Part shown: piece by piece, positions 7,513-15,741 of the stretch
Layout of the letters: each line of letters starts with the position of its first letter
Numbering within the stretch: the first letter of the stretch is position 1
Origin: Streptomyces sp. NBC_01353
Lineage (GTDB): Bacteria; Actinomycetota; Actinomycetes; Streptomycetales; Streptomycetaceae
DNA: 64,000 nt
Assembly (NCBI RefSeq): GCF_036237275.1
Contig: NZ_CP108352.1
Coordinates: 1,860,001-1,924,000, forward strand
Direction of reading: 5' to 3'
Position numbers and translations under genes: made by a program
The notes under the pieces: generated by a model
Told to the model about the DNA's origin: nothing
Seen by the model: only the letters and a program-made list of their open reading frames with translations
The model's database searches: none

Positions 7513-8778
7513 TCAGCGTGTGGGTGGCACAGCCGTCCCGCGATGCTTGATGTTGACGACCGCAGCCTTGGCCAGCGCCACGGGGCTCAGGAATCGCAGC
7601 GGACCGATCAGGCGGGATGCGAACAGATGCATGTGCCGCGCCACCGATTCATCGCGCGCTGCCGCCGAGAACATCAGCCGCTCCATGGGATTGAACGGAC
7701 GGGCCTTGGCGTAGTCGGCGGCCAGGTACTGGTGGCCGCTCAGCCGGCGCCGGTGCCTGCGGGCGTACACCGCGAGCGACTTGTCGAGGTCCCCCCGGCC
7801 GGTTGCGGCCGAGGCGACCGCCTCGGACAGCCATTGCGCGGACTGCAGAGCCCACCCGCATCCCACTCCCCACAGAGGATCGCCCGTCAGGGCGGCGTCG
7901 CCGAGGAGCGCGACGCCCGGGGCCGTCGGCTTGCGGGTGTGCAGCGGGTAGTCGACCGAGCCGATGATCTTCGTGATGCGCTCGGCGGAGTCGATGGGCG
8001 GTGCCTCGGGTAGGCCGCGGACGAACTCGAGGAAGCTGCCCTCCAGGTCCTCCCGGAACGCCGGCAGCCGCTTCTTGTCCGGGAGCACCGCGAGGACCGT
8101 CACCCCGTCGTCGTTCGGGAACGCGTACGCCATGTCGGGTTCGAGGAACCAGGCCTGGGCGATCCCGCCGTGCAGTGGGAGGTTGCGGAAGTGCGCGAGA
8201 TAGCCGAACCGGCCGTTCTCGTACTGCCGGGACGGCACCCCGGCGAACTTCGCCACGGCCGAGTCCTTGCCATCGGCGCCGACCACCAGGCGGGCCCGGA
8301 TCTCGCGCTCACCTTGTGGTGTCGACGCGCGCACGCCCACGGTTCGCCCGGCGTCCTGGACCAGCCCGGTCACCTGGTGACCGAGGAGCAGATCGACGCC
8401 AGGGGTCTGGGCCGCGTGGGACCTGATCAGCGGATCGAGGGTGCTGCGCCGAATGTTGTACGCGTACGGCAGCTCGGGGCCCGAGGGCGCGGCCCTCGGT
8501 TCGATCCATCCCCAACGGGTGTACCAGCGCGCCTCGTTGCGGACGGCTCCCGCCTTCTCCAGAGCGGGGATGAGGCCGAGTTCGTCCAGCACCGGGTAGG
8601 CGTTGGCCGTGAGGGAGTGGGTGCACAGCACCTTGTACGCCTCAGGGTCCGAGCGGCGTTCCAGCAGCGCGACGCGGGCGCCGCGTCGAGCCAGCAGGAT
8701 CGCCGCGGCGCTACCGGCGAGGCCGGCGCCGCTGATGACGACGTCGTAGTCGGGTACCGCACTCTCAGGCTTGGTCAT
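7513..8778 (-). CDS. FAD-dependent monooxygenase / geranylgeranyl-reductase-like oxidoreductase
   Basis: A 421-residue flavoprotein of the p-hydroxybenzoate-hydroxylase fold. Residues 11-30 form the Rossmann dinucleotide site (DVVISGAGLAGSAAAILLA). A mid-chain GADGKDS gives the DG motif, and GVALLGDAALTGDPLWGVG near residue 290 is the second FAD motif, next to a GW-type substrate segment. Family members hydroxylate or reduce aromatic, polyketide or isoprenoid substrates with NAD(P)H. The gene stands alone, facing the divergent carboxylesterase across about 245 bases. No biosynthetic cluster adjoins it, so the substrate is unknown. Confidence 0.85.
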   Translation of the reverse strand: MTKPESAVPDYDVVISGAGLAGSAAAILLARRGARVALLERRSDPEAYKVLCTHSLTANAYPVLDELGLIPALEKAGAVRNEARWYTRWGWIEPRAAPSGPELPYAYNIRRSTLDPLIRSHAAQTPGVDLLLGHQVTGLVQDAGRTVGVRASTPQGEREIRARLVVGADGKDSAVAKFAGVPSRQYENGRFGYLAHFRNLPLHGGIAQAWFLEPDMAYAFPNDDGVTVLAVLPDKKRLPAFREDLEGSFLEFVRGLPEAPPIDSAERITKIIGSVDYPLHTRKPTAPGVALLGDAALTGDPLWGVGCGWALQSAQWLSEAVASAATGRGDLDKSLAVYARRHRRRLSGHQYLAADYAKARPFNPMERLMFSAAARDESVARHMHLFASRLIGPLRFLSPVALAKAAVVNIKHRGTAVPPTR

Positions 8779-9025
8779 GCGCTGATCGTCCCCTTCGGGG
8801 TGTGGTGCCGTTGTGGGAGTGGTGCAGTGCCACTGCTGTCAGGCACATGACGAAGTGTAAGGAGCGGAGGATCCGGTGATGCGCGACAAGGCCGCGGTGG
8901 AAGGCCGCCCCTCCGGCAGCGGTCCGAATCATCCGTAAATGACTGGCGTGACATCCGGACGCGGCGGATGATTCGCAGGGTCCGCGCTCGCTGCGAGCCC
9001 GCTCACCCATCCGGGAGAAGTCGTG

Positions 9026-10636
9026 ATGACCGTTGCCGCGTCCGAGTCGTCCGGGCCCCGGCCCGAAGTCCGTGCGGTGGCCGGGGTGGTGCGCGGCAGC
9101 CGTGATGCGGGGGTGGCGGTCTTTCGGGGGATCCCGTTCGCCGAGCCCCCCGTCGGCGCGCTGCGATTCGCCGCGCCGCAGCCCGTGCGGGGCTGGAGCG
9201 GGGTGCGGGAGGCCGTCTCGTACGGTCCACCGCCCCCACAGGCCGGGCATTTCGGCATGGACGCGCTGTCGCAGGAGGCGCCGGGGGACGACTGGCTGTC
9301 GGTCAACGTCTGGTCGCCCGACCCGACCCCGGGCGCGGGGCTGCCGGTCATGGTCTGGATCCAGGGCGGCGCTTACGTGTTCGGCATGTCCGGCCTTCCC
9401 GAGTACGACGGCGGCCGACTCGCTCGGGACGGCGACGTCGTCGTGGTGACATTCAACTACCGCGTCGGCATCGAGGGCTTCGGGCAGATCGAGGGGGCTC
9501 CGCCCAACCGAGGACTGCTCGACCAGGTCGCCGCCCTGGAATGGGTGCGCGACAACATCCGGGCCTTCGGCGGCGACCCCGAGCGGGTCACGGTCTTCGG
9601 CCAGTCGGCGGGCGGGGGATCGATCGCCGCCCTGCTGGCGATGGACCGGGCGGCCGGACTCTTCCGCCGGGCGATCGCGCAGAGTGTGCAGGGCACGTTC
9701 TTCTCACCGGACCTCGCCTCGGACATCGCCGCGGCCTGCGCCGCCGAACTGGGGCTGCGGCCCACGGTGACCGATCTGTCCGGCGTTCCCCCGCACCAAC
9801 TGCCCGCCGCGGGCGACGCGCTCAGCGCCAGGATGGACCAGTGGGTGGAACGCTGGGGGCAGCCCGCGTACAGGACGATCCCCTTCTCGCCGGTCGTCGA
9901 CGGCGACATCCTGCCCGTCACACCGTGGCAGGCCCTGTCCGACGGCGCCGGTCGTGACATCGAACTCCTCGTCGGCCACACCCGCGACGAACAACGCCTG
10001 TTCACCGCGATCACCGGCCTGCTCGGCGAGGTGAGCGAGGAACAGGCGGCAGCCGCCCTCCGTTTCCTCGCCCCGAGCCCCGACGGCGCGGGCCGGTATC
10101 GCCACGCCTTTCCGACGGCGGACCCGGACAGGCTGTACGAACTGGTCCACTCCGACTGGCTGTTCCGCATGCCGTCGCTCCACCTCGCCCAGGCCCAGGC
10201 AGCCGCCGGCGGGCGCACGCACGTCTACGAGCTGACCTGGACCGCCCCCGGCATGGGCGGGGCCTTCGGCGCCTGCCACGGCCTCGACGTACCCCTCGTC
10301 TTCGGCAACCTGGACCGCGGCCGGCCGGCCATGCTGATCGGTGAAGCACCCTCCCCGGAGGCAGAAGCCCTGTCCGCCCGTATGCGCGCCGCGTGGACGT
10401 CGTTCGCCGCCCACGGCGACCCCGGCTGGCCCGCGTACGACACCGAGCAACGACTCGTCCAGGTCTTCGACACCCGTCCGGCCGTCTCCGCCTACCCGGA
10501 AGAAGCCTCCCGTCTGATCTGGCGGGACCACACCTTCCCCGTGCTGCCGCTGGTCGACCGTCAGCGTCCGACCGCCCGGAACGCGGCTGCCTCCGCCGGA
10601 GCCCCCATCGCCTACGATCGGCCGCGTGTGTGCTGA
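9026..10636 (+). CDS. Type B carboxylesterase
   Basis: A 536-residue alpha/beta hydrolase of the carboxylesterase/cholinesterase family. It begins GVVRGSRDAGVAVFRGIPFA, the usual family start. It has the oxyanion-hole GGAY (residues 114-117), the nucleophile elbow GQSAGGGS with Ser194, and a candidate catalytic His418 in ACHGLDVPLVFG. No signal peptide is visible. A GGGAG ribosome site at 9013 serves GTG 9023 or ATG 9026. Its stop overlaps the start of the response regulator by 11 bases, so the esterase and the two-component genes are probably co-transcribed. Confidence 0.9.
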   Translation: MTVAASESSGPRPEVRAVAGVVRGSRDAGVAVFRGIPFAEPPVGALRFAAPQPVRGWSGVREAVSYGPPPPQAGHFGMDALSQEAPGDDWLSVNVWSPDPTPGAGLPVMVWIQGGAYVFGMSGLPEYDGGRLARDGDVVVVTFNYRVGIEGFGQIEGAPPNRGLLDQVAALEWVRDNIRAFGGDPERVTVFGQSAGGGSIAALLAMDRAAGLFRRAIAQSVQGTFFSPDLASDIAAACAAELGLRPTVTDLSGVPPHQLPAAGDALSARMDQWVERWGQPAYRTIPFSPVVDGDILPVTPWQALSDGAGRDIELLVGHTRDEQRLFTAITGLLGEVSEEQAAAALRFLAPSPDGAGRYRHAFPTADPDRLYELVHSDWLFRMPSLHLAQAQAAAGGRTHVYELTWTAPGMGGAFGACHGLDVPLVFGNLDRGRPAMLIGEAPSPEAEALSARMRAAWTSFAAHGDPGWPAYDTEQRLVQVFDTRPAVSAYPEEASRLIWRDHTFPVLPLVDRQRPTARNAAASAGAPIAYDRPRVC

Positions 10637-11351
10637 TGTGATGGTCGCGGAGGACGACGAGAAGCAGGCTGAGCTGGTGCGGCGCTATCTCGAGCGGGAA
10701 GGGCACTCGGTCACCGTCGTGGGCGACGGGCGGGCCGCGTTGGATCGGGTGCGGGAGCGTGAGCCCGATCTGCTGATTCTCGATGTCATGATGCCGCGCA
10801 CCGACGGGCTCGATGTCGTACGGGTTCTGCGCGGCGAAGCGCGAGAGCTGCCCGTGCTGATGCTCACCGCCCGGTCCACCGAGGACGACCTGCTGCTCGG
10901 GCTCGACCTCGGCGCCGACGACTACATGACCAAGCCGTACAGCCCGCGCGAGCTGATGGCGCGCGTGCGCACGCTGCTGCGTCGCACCGGCCGGGCGGGA
11001 ACGCCCGCCGTCGACAACGGACGGGTCCTCTCCGTGGGCGCGCTGCGGGTCGATGCCGACCGGCACGAGGTGACCGTCGACGGGACGCCCGTGGAGTGCA
11101 CGCCCGGAGAGTTCCAGGTCATCGCCGCCATGGCCGCCGAACCGGACCGTGTCTTCACCCGGCCACGGCTCCTCGAGAGGCTGCACGGCTTCGACCGCTA
11201 CGTCAGCGATCGCACCGTGGACATGCACATCATGAACCTGCGCAAGAAGATCGAACCCGAGCCGCGTACGCCGGCCCGTCTGCTCACCGTCTTCGGTGTC
11301 GGCTACAAACTGACCGATCCCGCGAAGGACGCGCGGCGTGCGACGTCGTAG
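10626..11351 (+). CDS. OmpR-family response regulator
   Basis: A 241-residue two-component regulator. The receiver domain (residues 4-115) has the acidic pocket AEDDE and the phosphoacceptor Asp53 in LILDVMMPRTDG, plus the switch Thr (LTARS) and Lys in MTKPYSPREL. The C-terminal winged helix (about 140-235) has the usual RLLERLHGFDRYVSDRTVDMHI and GVGYKL ending. GTG 10626 overlaps the esterase stop. ATG 10641 is an internal alternative. Its stop overlaps the start of the histidine kinase gene by 14 bases, so the pair is translationally coupled. Confidence 0.92.
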   Translation: MCADVMVAEDDEKQAELVRRYLEREGHSVTVVGDGRAALDRVREREPDLLILDVMMPRTDGLDVVRVLRGEARELPVLMLTARSTEDDLLLGLDLGADDYMTKPYSPRELMARVRTLLRRTGRAGTPAVDNGRVLSVGALRVDADRHEVTVDGTPVECTPGEFQVIAAMAAEPDRVFTRPRLLERLHGFDRYVSDRTVDMHIMNLRKKIEPEPRTPARLLTVFGVGYKLTDPAKDARRATS

Positions 11352-13257
11352 TCGCACAGCACGCTCGCGGTTGCCCTTGCGCAAGAGCCTGCTCGGGCGC
11401 TTCCTCGGTGTCTTCGCCCTGGTCGCGGCGTGCTCCGTCGCCGCGACGGCATGGCTCGCCGCCCAGACCACCTCGGGAGCTCTCGAGCAGGAACAGGGTC
11501 AGGCTCTGGCCGACGACGCACGCATCTACGACGCCTTGCTCGGGTACGCGGCGACCCACCCCCGCTGGGACGGCGTGGACGGCACGGTCAAGGACCTGGC
11601 CTCCCGGTTCGGGCGCCGTATAGCCGTCACCACCCAGGCCCGCGCGCCCCTCGCCGACTCGGCAGGCAGCTCGGGCCCGCAGCTGCCCAACCGGCCGTCG
11701 GCGGTGGTCGACCCGCTGTCCTTGGACAGCGCGTTGTCCAAGGACAGCGGGTCGAGTGCGACGGACCGTATCGACGCACGGGCCGTCGGTCCCTTCCGCC
11801 TGCCGTCTTCGGAGCGCCGTGAACTGCGGGGCAAGGCGGATCGCGTCGCGGCGTGCCTGGGCCGACTGGGCCAGAACGTCGAGGTGACGGAGGGTCCGTC
11901 GGGGCGCCCGCGCATCGACCCGGGCGACATGCCCGCCGACCGCGTCACCTCGGACGACTGCTCCACCACCGACCTCGACACCCCCACGGAGACGGAAGCC
12001 AAGGCCCTCGAAGCCCTGACCAAGCTGACCAACGCCTGCCTCAGCCGCCAGGACCGTCCGGGCATCACACTGAACCCGGACCTGACCTGGCGAGGCGACC
12101 GGCTGCCGGGCCCCGTGGCCGTACCCGTGCCGCTACCCGCCCCAAGGGCGTTCGACAGGGCGGCCGACGAGGCCGTCGGCTCCTGCGTGAACACGGCACG
12201 GCGCGAGCAACTGAGCTCGTACGTCGCCCAACCGGCGTTGCTGTTCATCGGCGACCCCGACCGAGGCAACGTCCCCGGCTTCGATCTGTCCGCGACGAGC
12301 ACCGCCCGTATCGCAGGCGCGGCGGCGCTCGTCCTCGCCCTCACCATCGGCGTCTCGGTCCTCACCGGACGCCGTCTCGTCCGCCCGCTGCGCGCACTGA
12401 CCGGTGCGGCGCAGCGTATGAAGGAAGGCGCCGAGGCCACTCCCATCGCGGTGCACGCCGACAACGAGATCGGCCAACTGGCAGCCGCTTTCTACGAGTT
12501 GGCTGAGCATCGGGCTCGTCTGGAGGCGCAGCGCAAGGCGATGGTCAGCGACGTCGCCCATGAACTGCGTACGCCACTGAGCAACATCCGCGGCTGGCTG
12601 GAGGCCGCTCAGGACGGTCTCGCCGACACCGATCCCGCCCTGATCGCCTCGCTCCTGGAGGAGGCGGTACAGCTTCAGCACATCATCGACGACCTGCAGG
12701 ATCTCGCGCAGGCGGACGCCGGTGCGCTGCGTCTGCACCCGGAGCCGGTCGACGTGGCAGACCTCCTCGGCCAGGTCGCCGCCGCGCACCAGGCCGAGGC
12801 CGAGCGCGCCGGTGTCACCCTGAGTGTCGCGGTGCCCAAGCCCGCGCCCGCTGTGACCGCAGACCCCGTACGGCTGCGGCAGGCCGTCGGCAACCTGCTC
12901 TCGAACGCGGTACGCCACACCCCACGCGGCGGCCGCGTCGATCTGCGCGCCCACGGCGAGGGCGTCGACGGTGCCGGCGACGGGCCGGTGTCCGACGTCG
13001 TCGTGGAGGTCGCCGACACGGGCAGCGGGATCGCCGCCGAGGATCTGCCCTATGTGTTCGACCGGTTCTGGCGTGCGGAGAGGTCCCGCAACCGGCGCAC
13101 CGGCGGCAGCGGTCTGGGCCTCTCGATCGTGCGCAAACTCGTCGAGGCACACGGCGGTTCGGCCACCGCCGCCTCGACCGAGGGCGTCGGCTCGACGTTC
13201 ACACTGCGCCTTCCGACCGGCGCGCGCGAGGCTTCGGGCAAGGCCGCGAAGCTCTGA
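11338..13257 (+). CDS. Sensor histidine kinase
   Basis: A 639-residue membrane kinase. Transmembrane helix 1 (about residues 20-43, FLGVFALVAACSVAATAWLA) and helix 2 (about 322-343) enclose a 280-residue extracytoplasmic sensor with four or more cysteines. A HAMP domain (345-397) follows. The HisKA box VSDVAHELRTPLSNIRG has phosphoacceptor His408, and the HATPase shows NLLSNAVRHT, DTGSGI and GGSGLGLSIVRKL. GTG 11338 lies inside the regulator's end. The sensor domain has no recognised ligand. The DNA of the sensor region carries a 21-bp perfect inverted repeat, annotated separately. Confidence 0.92.
   Translation: MRRRSRTARSRLPLRKSLLGRFLGVFALVAACSVAATAWLAAQTTSGALEQEQGQALADDARIYDALLGYAATHPRWDGVDGTVKDLASRFGRRIAVTTQARAPLADSAGSSGPQLPNRPSAVVDPLSLDSALSKDSGSSATDRIDARAVGPFRLPSSERRELRGKADRVAACLGRLGQNVEVTEGPSGRPRIDPGDMPADRVTSDDCSTTDLDTPTETEAKALEALTKLTNACLSRQDRPGITLNPDLTWRGDRLPGPVAVPVPLPAPRAFDRAADEAVGSCVNTARREQLSSYVAQPALLFIGDPDRGNVPGFDLSATSTARIAGAAALVLALTIGVSVLTGRRLVRPLRALTGAAQRMKEGAEATPIAVHADNEIGQLAAAFYELAEHRARLEAQRKAMVSDVAHELRTPLSNIRGWLEAAQDGLADTDPALIASLLEEAVQLQHIIDDLQDLAQADAGALRLHPEPVDVADLLGQVAAAHQAEAERAGVTLSVAVPKPAPAVTADPVRLRQAVGNLLSNAVRHTPRGGRVDLRAHGEGVDGAGDGPVSDVVVEVADTGSGIAAEDLPYVFDRFWRAERSRNRRTGGSGLGLSIVRKLVEAHGGSATAASTEGVGSTFTLRLPTGAREASGKAAKL
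11708..11755 (+). repeat. 21-bp perfect inverted repeat inside the kinase gene
   Basis: Bases 11708-11728 and 11735-11755 are exact reverse complements with a 6-base loop (GCGCGT). The arms contain GCTGTCCTTGGACA and its complement. In protein terms they encode the near-repeat SLDSALSKDS of the sensor domain. In mRNA this would be a very stable hairpin. It could be a regulatory or attenuating structure, or a scar of a palindromic insertion. Confidence 0.75.
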
Positions 13258-13275
13258 CGGCAAGACCACAGGCTG

Positions 13276-13297
13276 CTGACAGCTTTCTGACAAGTTT
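13276..13297 (+). promoter_or_regulatory. Tandem 11-bp repeat, candidate response-regulator operator
   Basis: CTGACAGCTTT and CTGACAAGTTT are directly adjacent, giving two copies of CTGACA-NN-TTT with an 11-base period. Tandem 11-bp direct repeats are the usual DNA target of OmpR/PhoB-type winged-helix regulators. The site lies between the kinase gene and the secreted protein, about 85 bases ahead of the latter's start. I infer binding by the regulator encoded at 10626. Confidence 0.55.
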
Positions 13298-13316
13298 CCG
13301 TGAGCATGGCGATCAC

Positions 13317-13350
13317 CGGGCGCCCGAGCGAGCCAAGTCGCGGGCGCCCG
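13317..13350 (+). terminator. Hairpin after the histidine kinase gene
   Basis: CGGGCGCCCG occurs at 13317-13326 and again at 13341-13350. The sequence is self-complementary, so the copies pair across a 14-base loop. It may end the two-component transcript or sit in the leader of the next gene. There is no U-tract, as is common in Streptomyces. Confidence 0.4.
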
Positions 13351-13379
13351 CCGTTCCGTATCGAAGGGGAGCCACAGCC

Positions 13380-13829
13380 ATGCCGTCTCACCGCCGCCCG
13401 TCCCGACGCAGTCTCACCCTGCGCACCGCAGCCTTCACCACCGCCGTGATCGGCGGGGTGCTGCTGCCCTCGACCTCGGCGTTCGCCTCCGACGGTCCGT
13501 CCGCGGCGCCGTCGGACTCGACCGTCCGCCCCACGGCGGCCGCCGACGCCACCCCCGACTCGCGCTCCGACAAGCCACAGGCCACCCCGGCCCCGACCTC
13601 GCCGGAGAAGGAGCGCGACACAGGGGACACCGAGCCGCGTCCCGTCCCGGACCGGACCTCGGGCGAGGTGGCGGCGCCGCGTGGCGGTGTCGCCGCAGGT
13701 GAGCGCCCCGCCGACCGGAGCGGGGACAACACCACCGCCATCGCCGGCTCCGTCGCCGGCGCGGCCATTCTCGCGGGTGCCGGCTCGGTCATGCTGCGCC
13801 GCCGAGGCGCCGCCCACCGTAACGACTGA
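13380..13829 (+). CDS. Secreted C-terminally anchored protein, putative sortase substrate
   Basis: A 149-residue exported protein. It has a basic N-terminus and hydrophobic signal core (about 14-35, cleavage near TSAFAS). A Ser/Thr/Pro/Asp-rich spacer follows (36-98), then PRGGVAAGE (100-108), a hydrophobic segment (about 118-139, AIAGSVAGAAILAGAGSVML) and a terminal RRRG. The motif, membrane span and basic tail are in the order found in cell-wall sorting signals, but the canonical LPXTG/LAXTG is absent. ATG 13380 follows GAAGGGGA. The class F sortase gene lies just downstream and the two-component system just upstream, so I infer a surface protein handled by that sortase. Confidence 0.7.
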   Translation: MPSHRRPSRRSLTLRTAAFTTAVIGGVLLPSTSAFASDGPSAAPSDSTVRPTAAADATPDSRSDKPQATPAPTSPEKERDTGDTEPRPVPDRTSGEVAAPRGGVAAGERPADRSGDNTTAIAGSVAGAAILAGAGSVMLRRRGAAHRND

Positions 13830-13836
13830 CCGACGT

Positions 13837-13870
13837 GTTGTGGTGCCGTCGGCAGCGGCGGCACCACAAC
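13837..13870 (+). terminator. Hairpin between secreted protein and sortase gene
   Basis: GTTGTGGTGCCG (13837-13848) and CGGCACCACAAC (13859-13870) form a perfect 12-bp stem with a 10-base loop, ending 19 bases before the sortase start. It may attenuate the transcript between the two genes. Confidence 0.65.
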
Positions 13871-13889
13871 TCCCCGCCCGGGAGCCCTC

Positions 13890-14546
13890 ATGACCCGCAC
13901 GACCGGCCGGCGTGTCCGCACCTGGCGGACGTATGCCCGGCCCCTGCTGCTGTGCATCGTCCTGACGACGACCGTCGGCGCCTGCGCGACCGACGGCGCC
14001 GAGAGCGATGCGAACGGCACCGCGAACACCGGATCGCCCCCGGCGGCGACAGCGACACGCGCTCCTGCCGGCGACCCGGACCCGACCCGGGCCGACGACA
14101 CGAAGACGGTCCCGACTCGTGTGTCCATCCTGTCCCTCGGCATCGACAGCGAACTGATGAGGCTCGGCCTCAACCAGGACGGCACCGTCGAAGTGCCACC
14201 AGCGGACAAGGGCATGACGGCCGGCTGGTACACCGGGAACGCCCGGCCGGGAGAGGCCGGCGCCGCGGTGATCATCGGCCACAACGACACCCGCTTCGGT
14301 GAAGCCGTGTTCCACGACCTCAGGCGGATTCGCGTGGGCGCGGCCGTGGACGTACGCGACAGTGCCGGCGACACCGTTCGCTTCACGGTCACCGGCACCG
14401 AGACCGTCGCCAAGAACGCGTTTCCGACGAAGAAGGTCTACGGGGCCACCAAGGAACGCACGTTGCGACTGATCACGTGCGACGGCGCGTTCGACACGGC
14501 CGGCCACCCCGTGGACAACCTGATCGTCTACGCCGTCGCACACTGA
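13890..14546 (+). CDS. Class F sortase
   Basis: A 218-residue transpeptidase. The sortase barrel (about residues 75-218) has the catalytic His131 in IIGHNDTRFG and Cys197 in LRLITCDG. The ending HPVDNLIVYA fits class F enzymes of actinomycetes, and the catalytic Arg is not certain from inspection. The N-terminus (RPLLLCIVLTTTVGAC) can be read as a lipoprotein signal with Cys32, or simply as a membrane anchor. It follows the putative substrate gene. Class F sortases usually act on housekeeping or specialised surface proteins. Confidence 0.85.
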   Translation: MTRTTGRRVRTWRTYARPLLLCIVLTTTVGACATDGAESDANGTANTGSPPAATATRAPAGDPDPTRADDTKTVPTRVSILSLGIDSELMRLGLNQDGTVEVPPADKGMTAGWYTGNARPGEAGAAVIIGHNDTRFGEAVFHDLRRIRVGAAVDVRDSAGDTVRFTVTGTETVAKNAFPTKKVYGATKERTLRLITCDGAFDTAGHPVDNLIVYAVAH

Positions 14547-14557
14547 CCGCGCCCGGG

Positions 14558-14710
14558 TCAGGCGGCAGGCTGCTGCTGGGTGACGCAGTGGATGCCGCCG
14601 CCCGTGCCGAGGCGGTCGATGTTCAGCTGCTCGATGGCGCGGTCCGGGTAGAGGCGGGCCAGGGTCGCCTCGGGCGGCGGTGGCATCCACTGTTCGACCC
14701 ACGACCAGCC
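14558..14710 (-). pseudogene. Agmatine deiminase C-terminal remnant
   Basis: The minus strand encodes LARLYPDRAIEQLNIDRLGT, then GGGIHCVTQQQPAA and TGA at 14558-14560. This is the C-terminal end of agmatine deiminase/peptidyl-arginine deiminase proteins, including the G-G-G-I-H-C-x-T-Q-Q segment that carries the nucleophilic cysteine. The other 300 or so residues are missing and no start is present. It is another truncated gene end, between the sortase and the ABM operon. Confidence 0.7.
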
Positions 14711-14751
14711 CGGCAAGCCCGCCGCGTGACCGTGTCCGGACCCGCCGCTCC

Positions 14752-15741
14752 TCAGGGCAGGGTCCAGAACACGCGCGTGATCAGGTAGAAGACGACGGCC
14801 CAGAAGACGGTCACGGCTGCGACGATGCCGAGCCCGATGCGATTGGTCTTCGTCCGTGGTTCGTCCGGCGCGGGCCGCAGCCACCGCTTGAGCAGACGGT
14901 TCACGTAGTAGGGCATCGTGAAGAAACTCATGATGAAGCTCGACAGCAGGTTGCCCACGAGCAGACCGAGCCAGAGCGGCCATTGGAGCGGCGACAGGGC
15001 GAGCGTGAGGAGCACCACGGTCGGGTACAGGCCGACCCAGACGGCGATGGCGGTCTTGGTCTCCGAGGGCGGCGGTGCCTCCCTCCCGTTCTCCTCGAAG
15101 GCGAACCAGCTGCCGAAGGAGTTGTCGATCTTACGGAGCTTGAAGTCGTCGAACTTCGCGCCTTCGGCCAGCATCCCCCGCCGCTTCGCCGACGTCAGCC
15201 AGGCGTCGAGGTGCTCGGCGTTGTCGTAGCGGTAGAGGGTGGTCCATTCGTCCTGGATGCCCTCGATCGGCCGGAACAGCTCGGTCCCGCGGAAGCCTTC
15301 GAACTTGCTCTCCTCCTGGCTCATGCGCTGCTGCCATTCGAGGAAGTCGTCGACATGCTGCGGAGCGATGCGGTGGGTCACCACCACGGTGACGAGCGGG
15401 TCCGTCGGCTGCGTGCCCCCGCTGATCACCTGCTGGGTCGCGGGACCGTCGAAGTACTTCTCGCCGGCGTCGAGGAGACTCTGCCGGGTCGCGCTGTTCA
15501 TCCACGCCTGCAGATGGGCCACCGAGTCGAAGCGGTAGACGATGACCCAGTCGGCTTGTACCTCGGTCGCCGGGGAGACCTCGGCGCCGAGGTACCCGGC
15601 GTAGCGGGCGGCGGCGGCGTTGACGCCGTCCTGCCACTGCTCGTACGCCCGCTCCATGCCCGGCCGGACCCTGCGGCCGATGATGACCGTCGCGGCGGCG
15701 TCCGTGCCGGGTGTGGCGTCCGGGTGCTTCTGGGTGGTCAT
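14752..15741 (-). CDS. Membrane protein with two antibiotic-biosynthesis-monooxygenase (ABM) domains
   Basis: A 329-residue protein with two tandem ABM (dimeric ferredoxin-like) domains at about residues 15-110 (AATVIIGRRVRPGMERAYEQW, VIVYRFDSVAHLQAWM) and 112-210 (VTVVVTHRIAPQHVDDFLEW, LYRYDNAEHLDAWL). About three membrane helices follow (WVGLYPTVVLLTLALS, WLGLLVGNLLSSFIMSFF, LGIVAAVTVFWAVVFYL). ABM domains occur in quinol monooxygenases and haem-degrading enzymes, but membrane-anchored double forms have no clear role. Its ATG overlaps the stop of the upstream dehydrogenase gene (ATGA), so it is the third gene of that coupled operon. Confidence 0.85.
   Translation of the reverse strand: MTTQKHPDATPGTDAAATVIIGRRVRPGMERAYEQWQDGVNAAAARYAGYLGAEVSPATEVQADWVIVYRFDSVAHLQAWMNSATRQSLLDAGEKYFDGPATQQVISGGTQPTDPLVTVVVTHRIAPQHVDDFLEWQQRMSQEESKFEGFRGTELFRPIEGIQDEWTTLYRYDNAEHLDAWLTSAKRRGMLAEGAKFDDFKLRKIDNSFGSWFAFEENGREAPPPSETKTAIAVWVGLYPTVVLLTLALSPLQWPLWLGLLVGNLLSSFIMSFFTMPYYVNRLLKRWLRPAPDEPRTKTNRIGLGIVAAVTVFWAVVFYLITRVFWTLP

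Noticed and set aside
7513..10636. FAD monooxygenase plus esterase as a biosynthetic cluster
   Set aside because: No polyketide, peptide or terpene synthase is nearby, and the esterase overlaps the two-component genes.
10011..11471. A 486-codon minus-strand open frame
   Set aside because: It is antisense to the esterase and response regulator, which have complete motifs.
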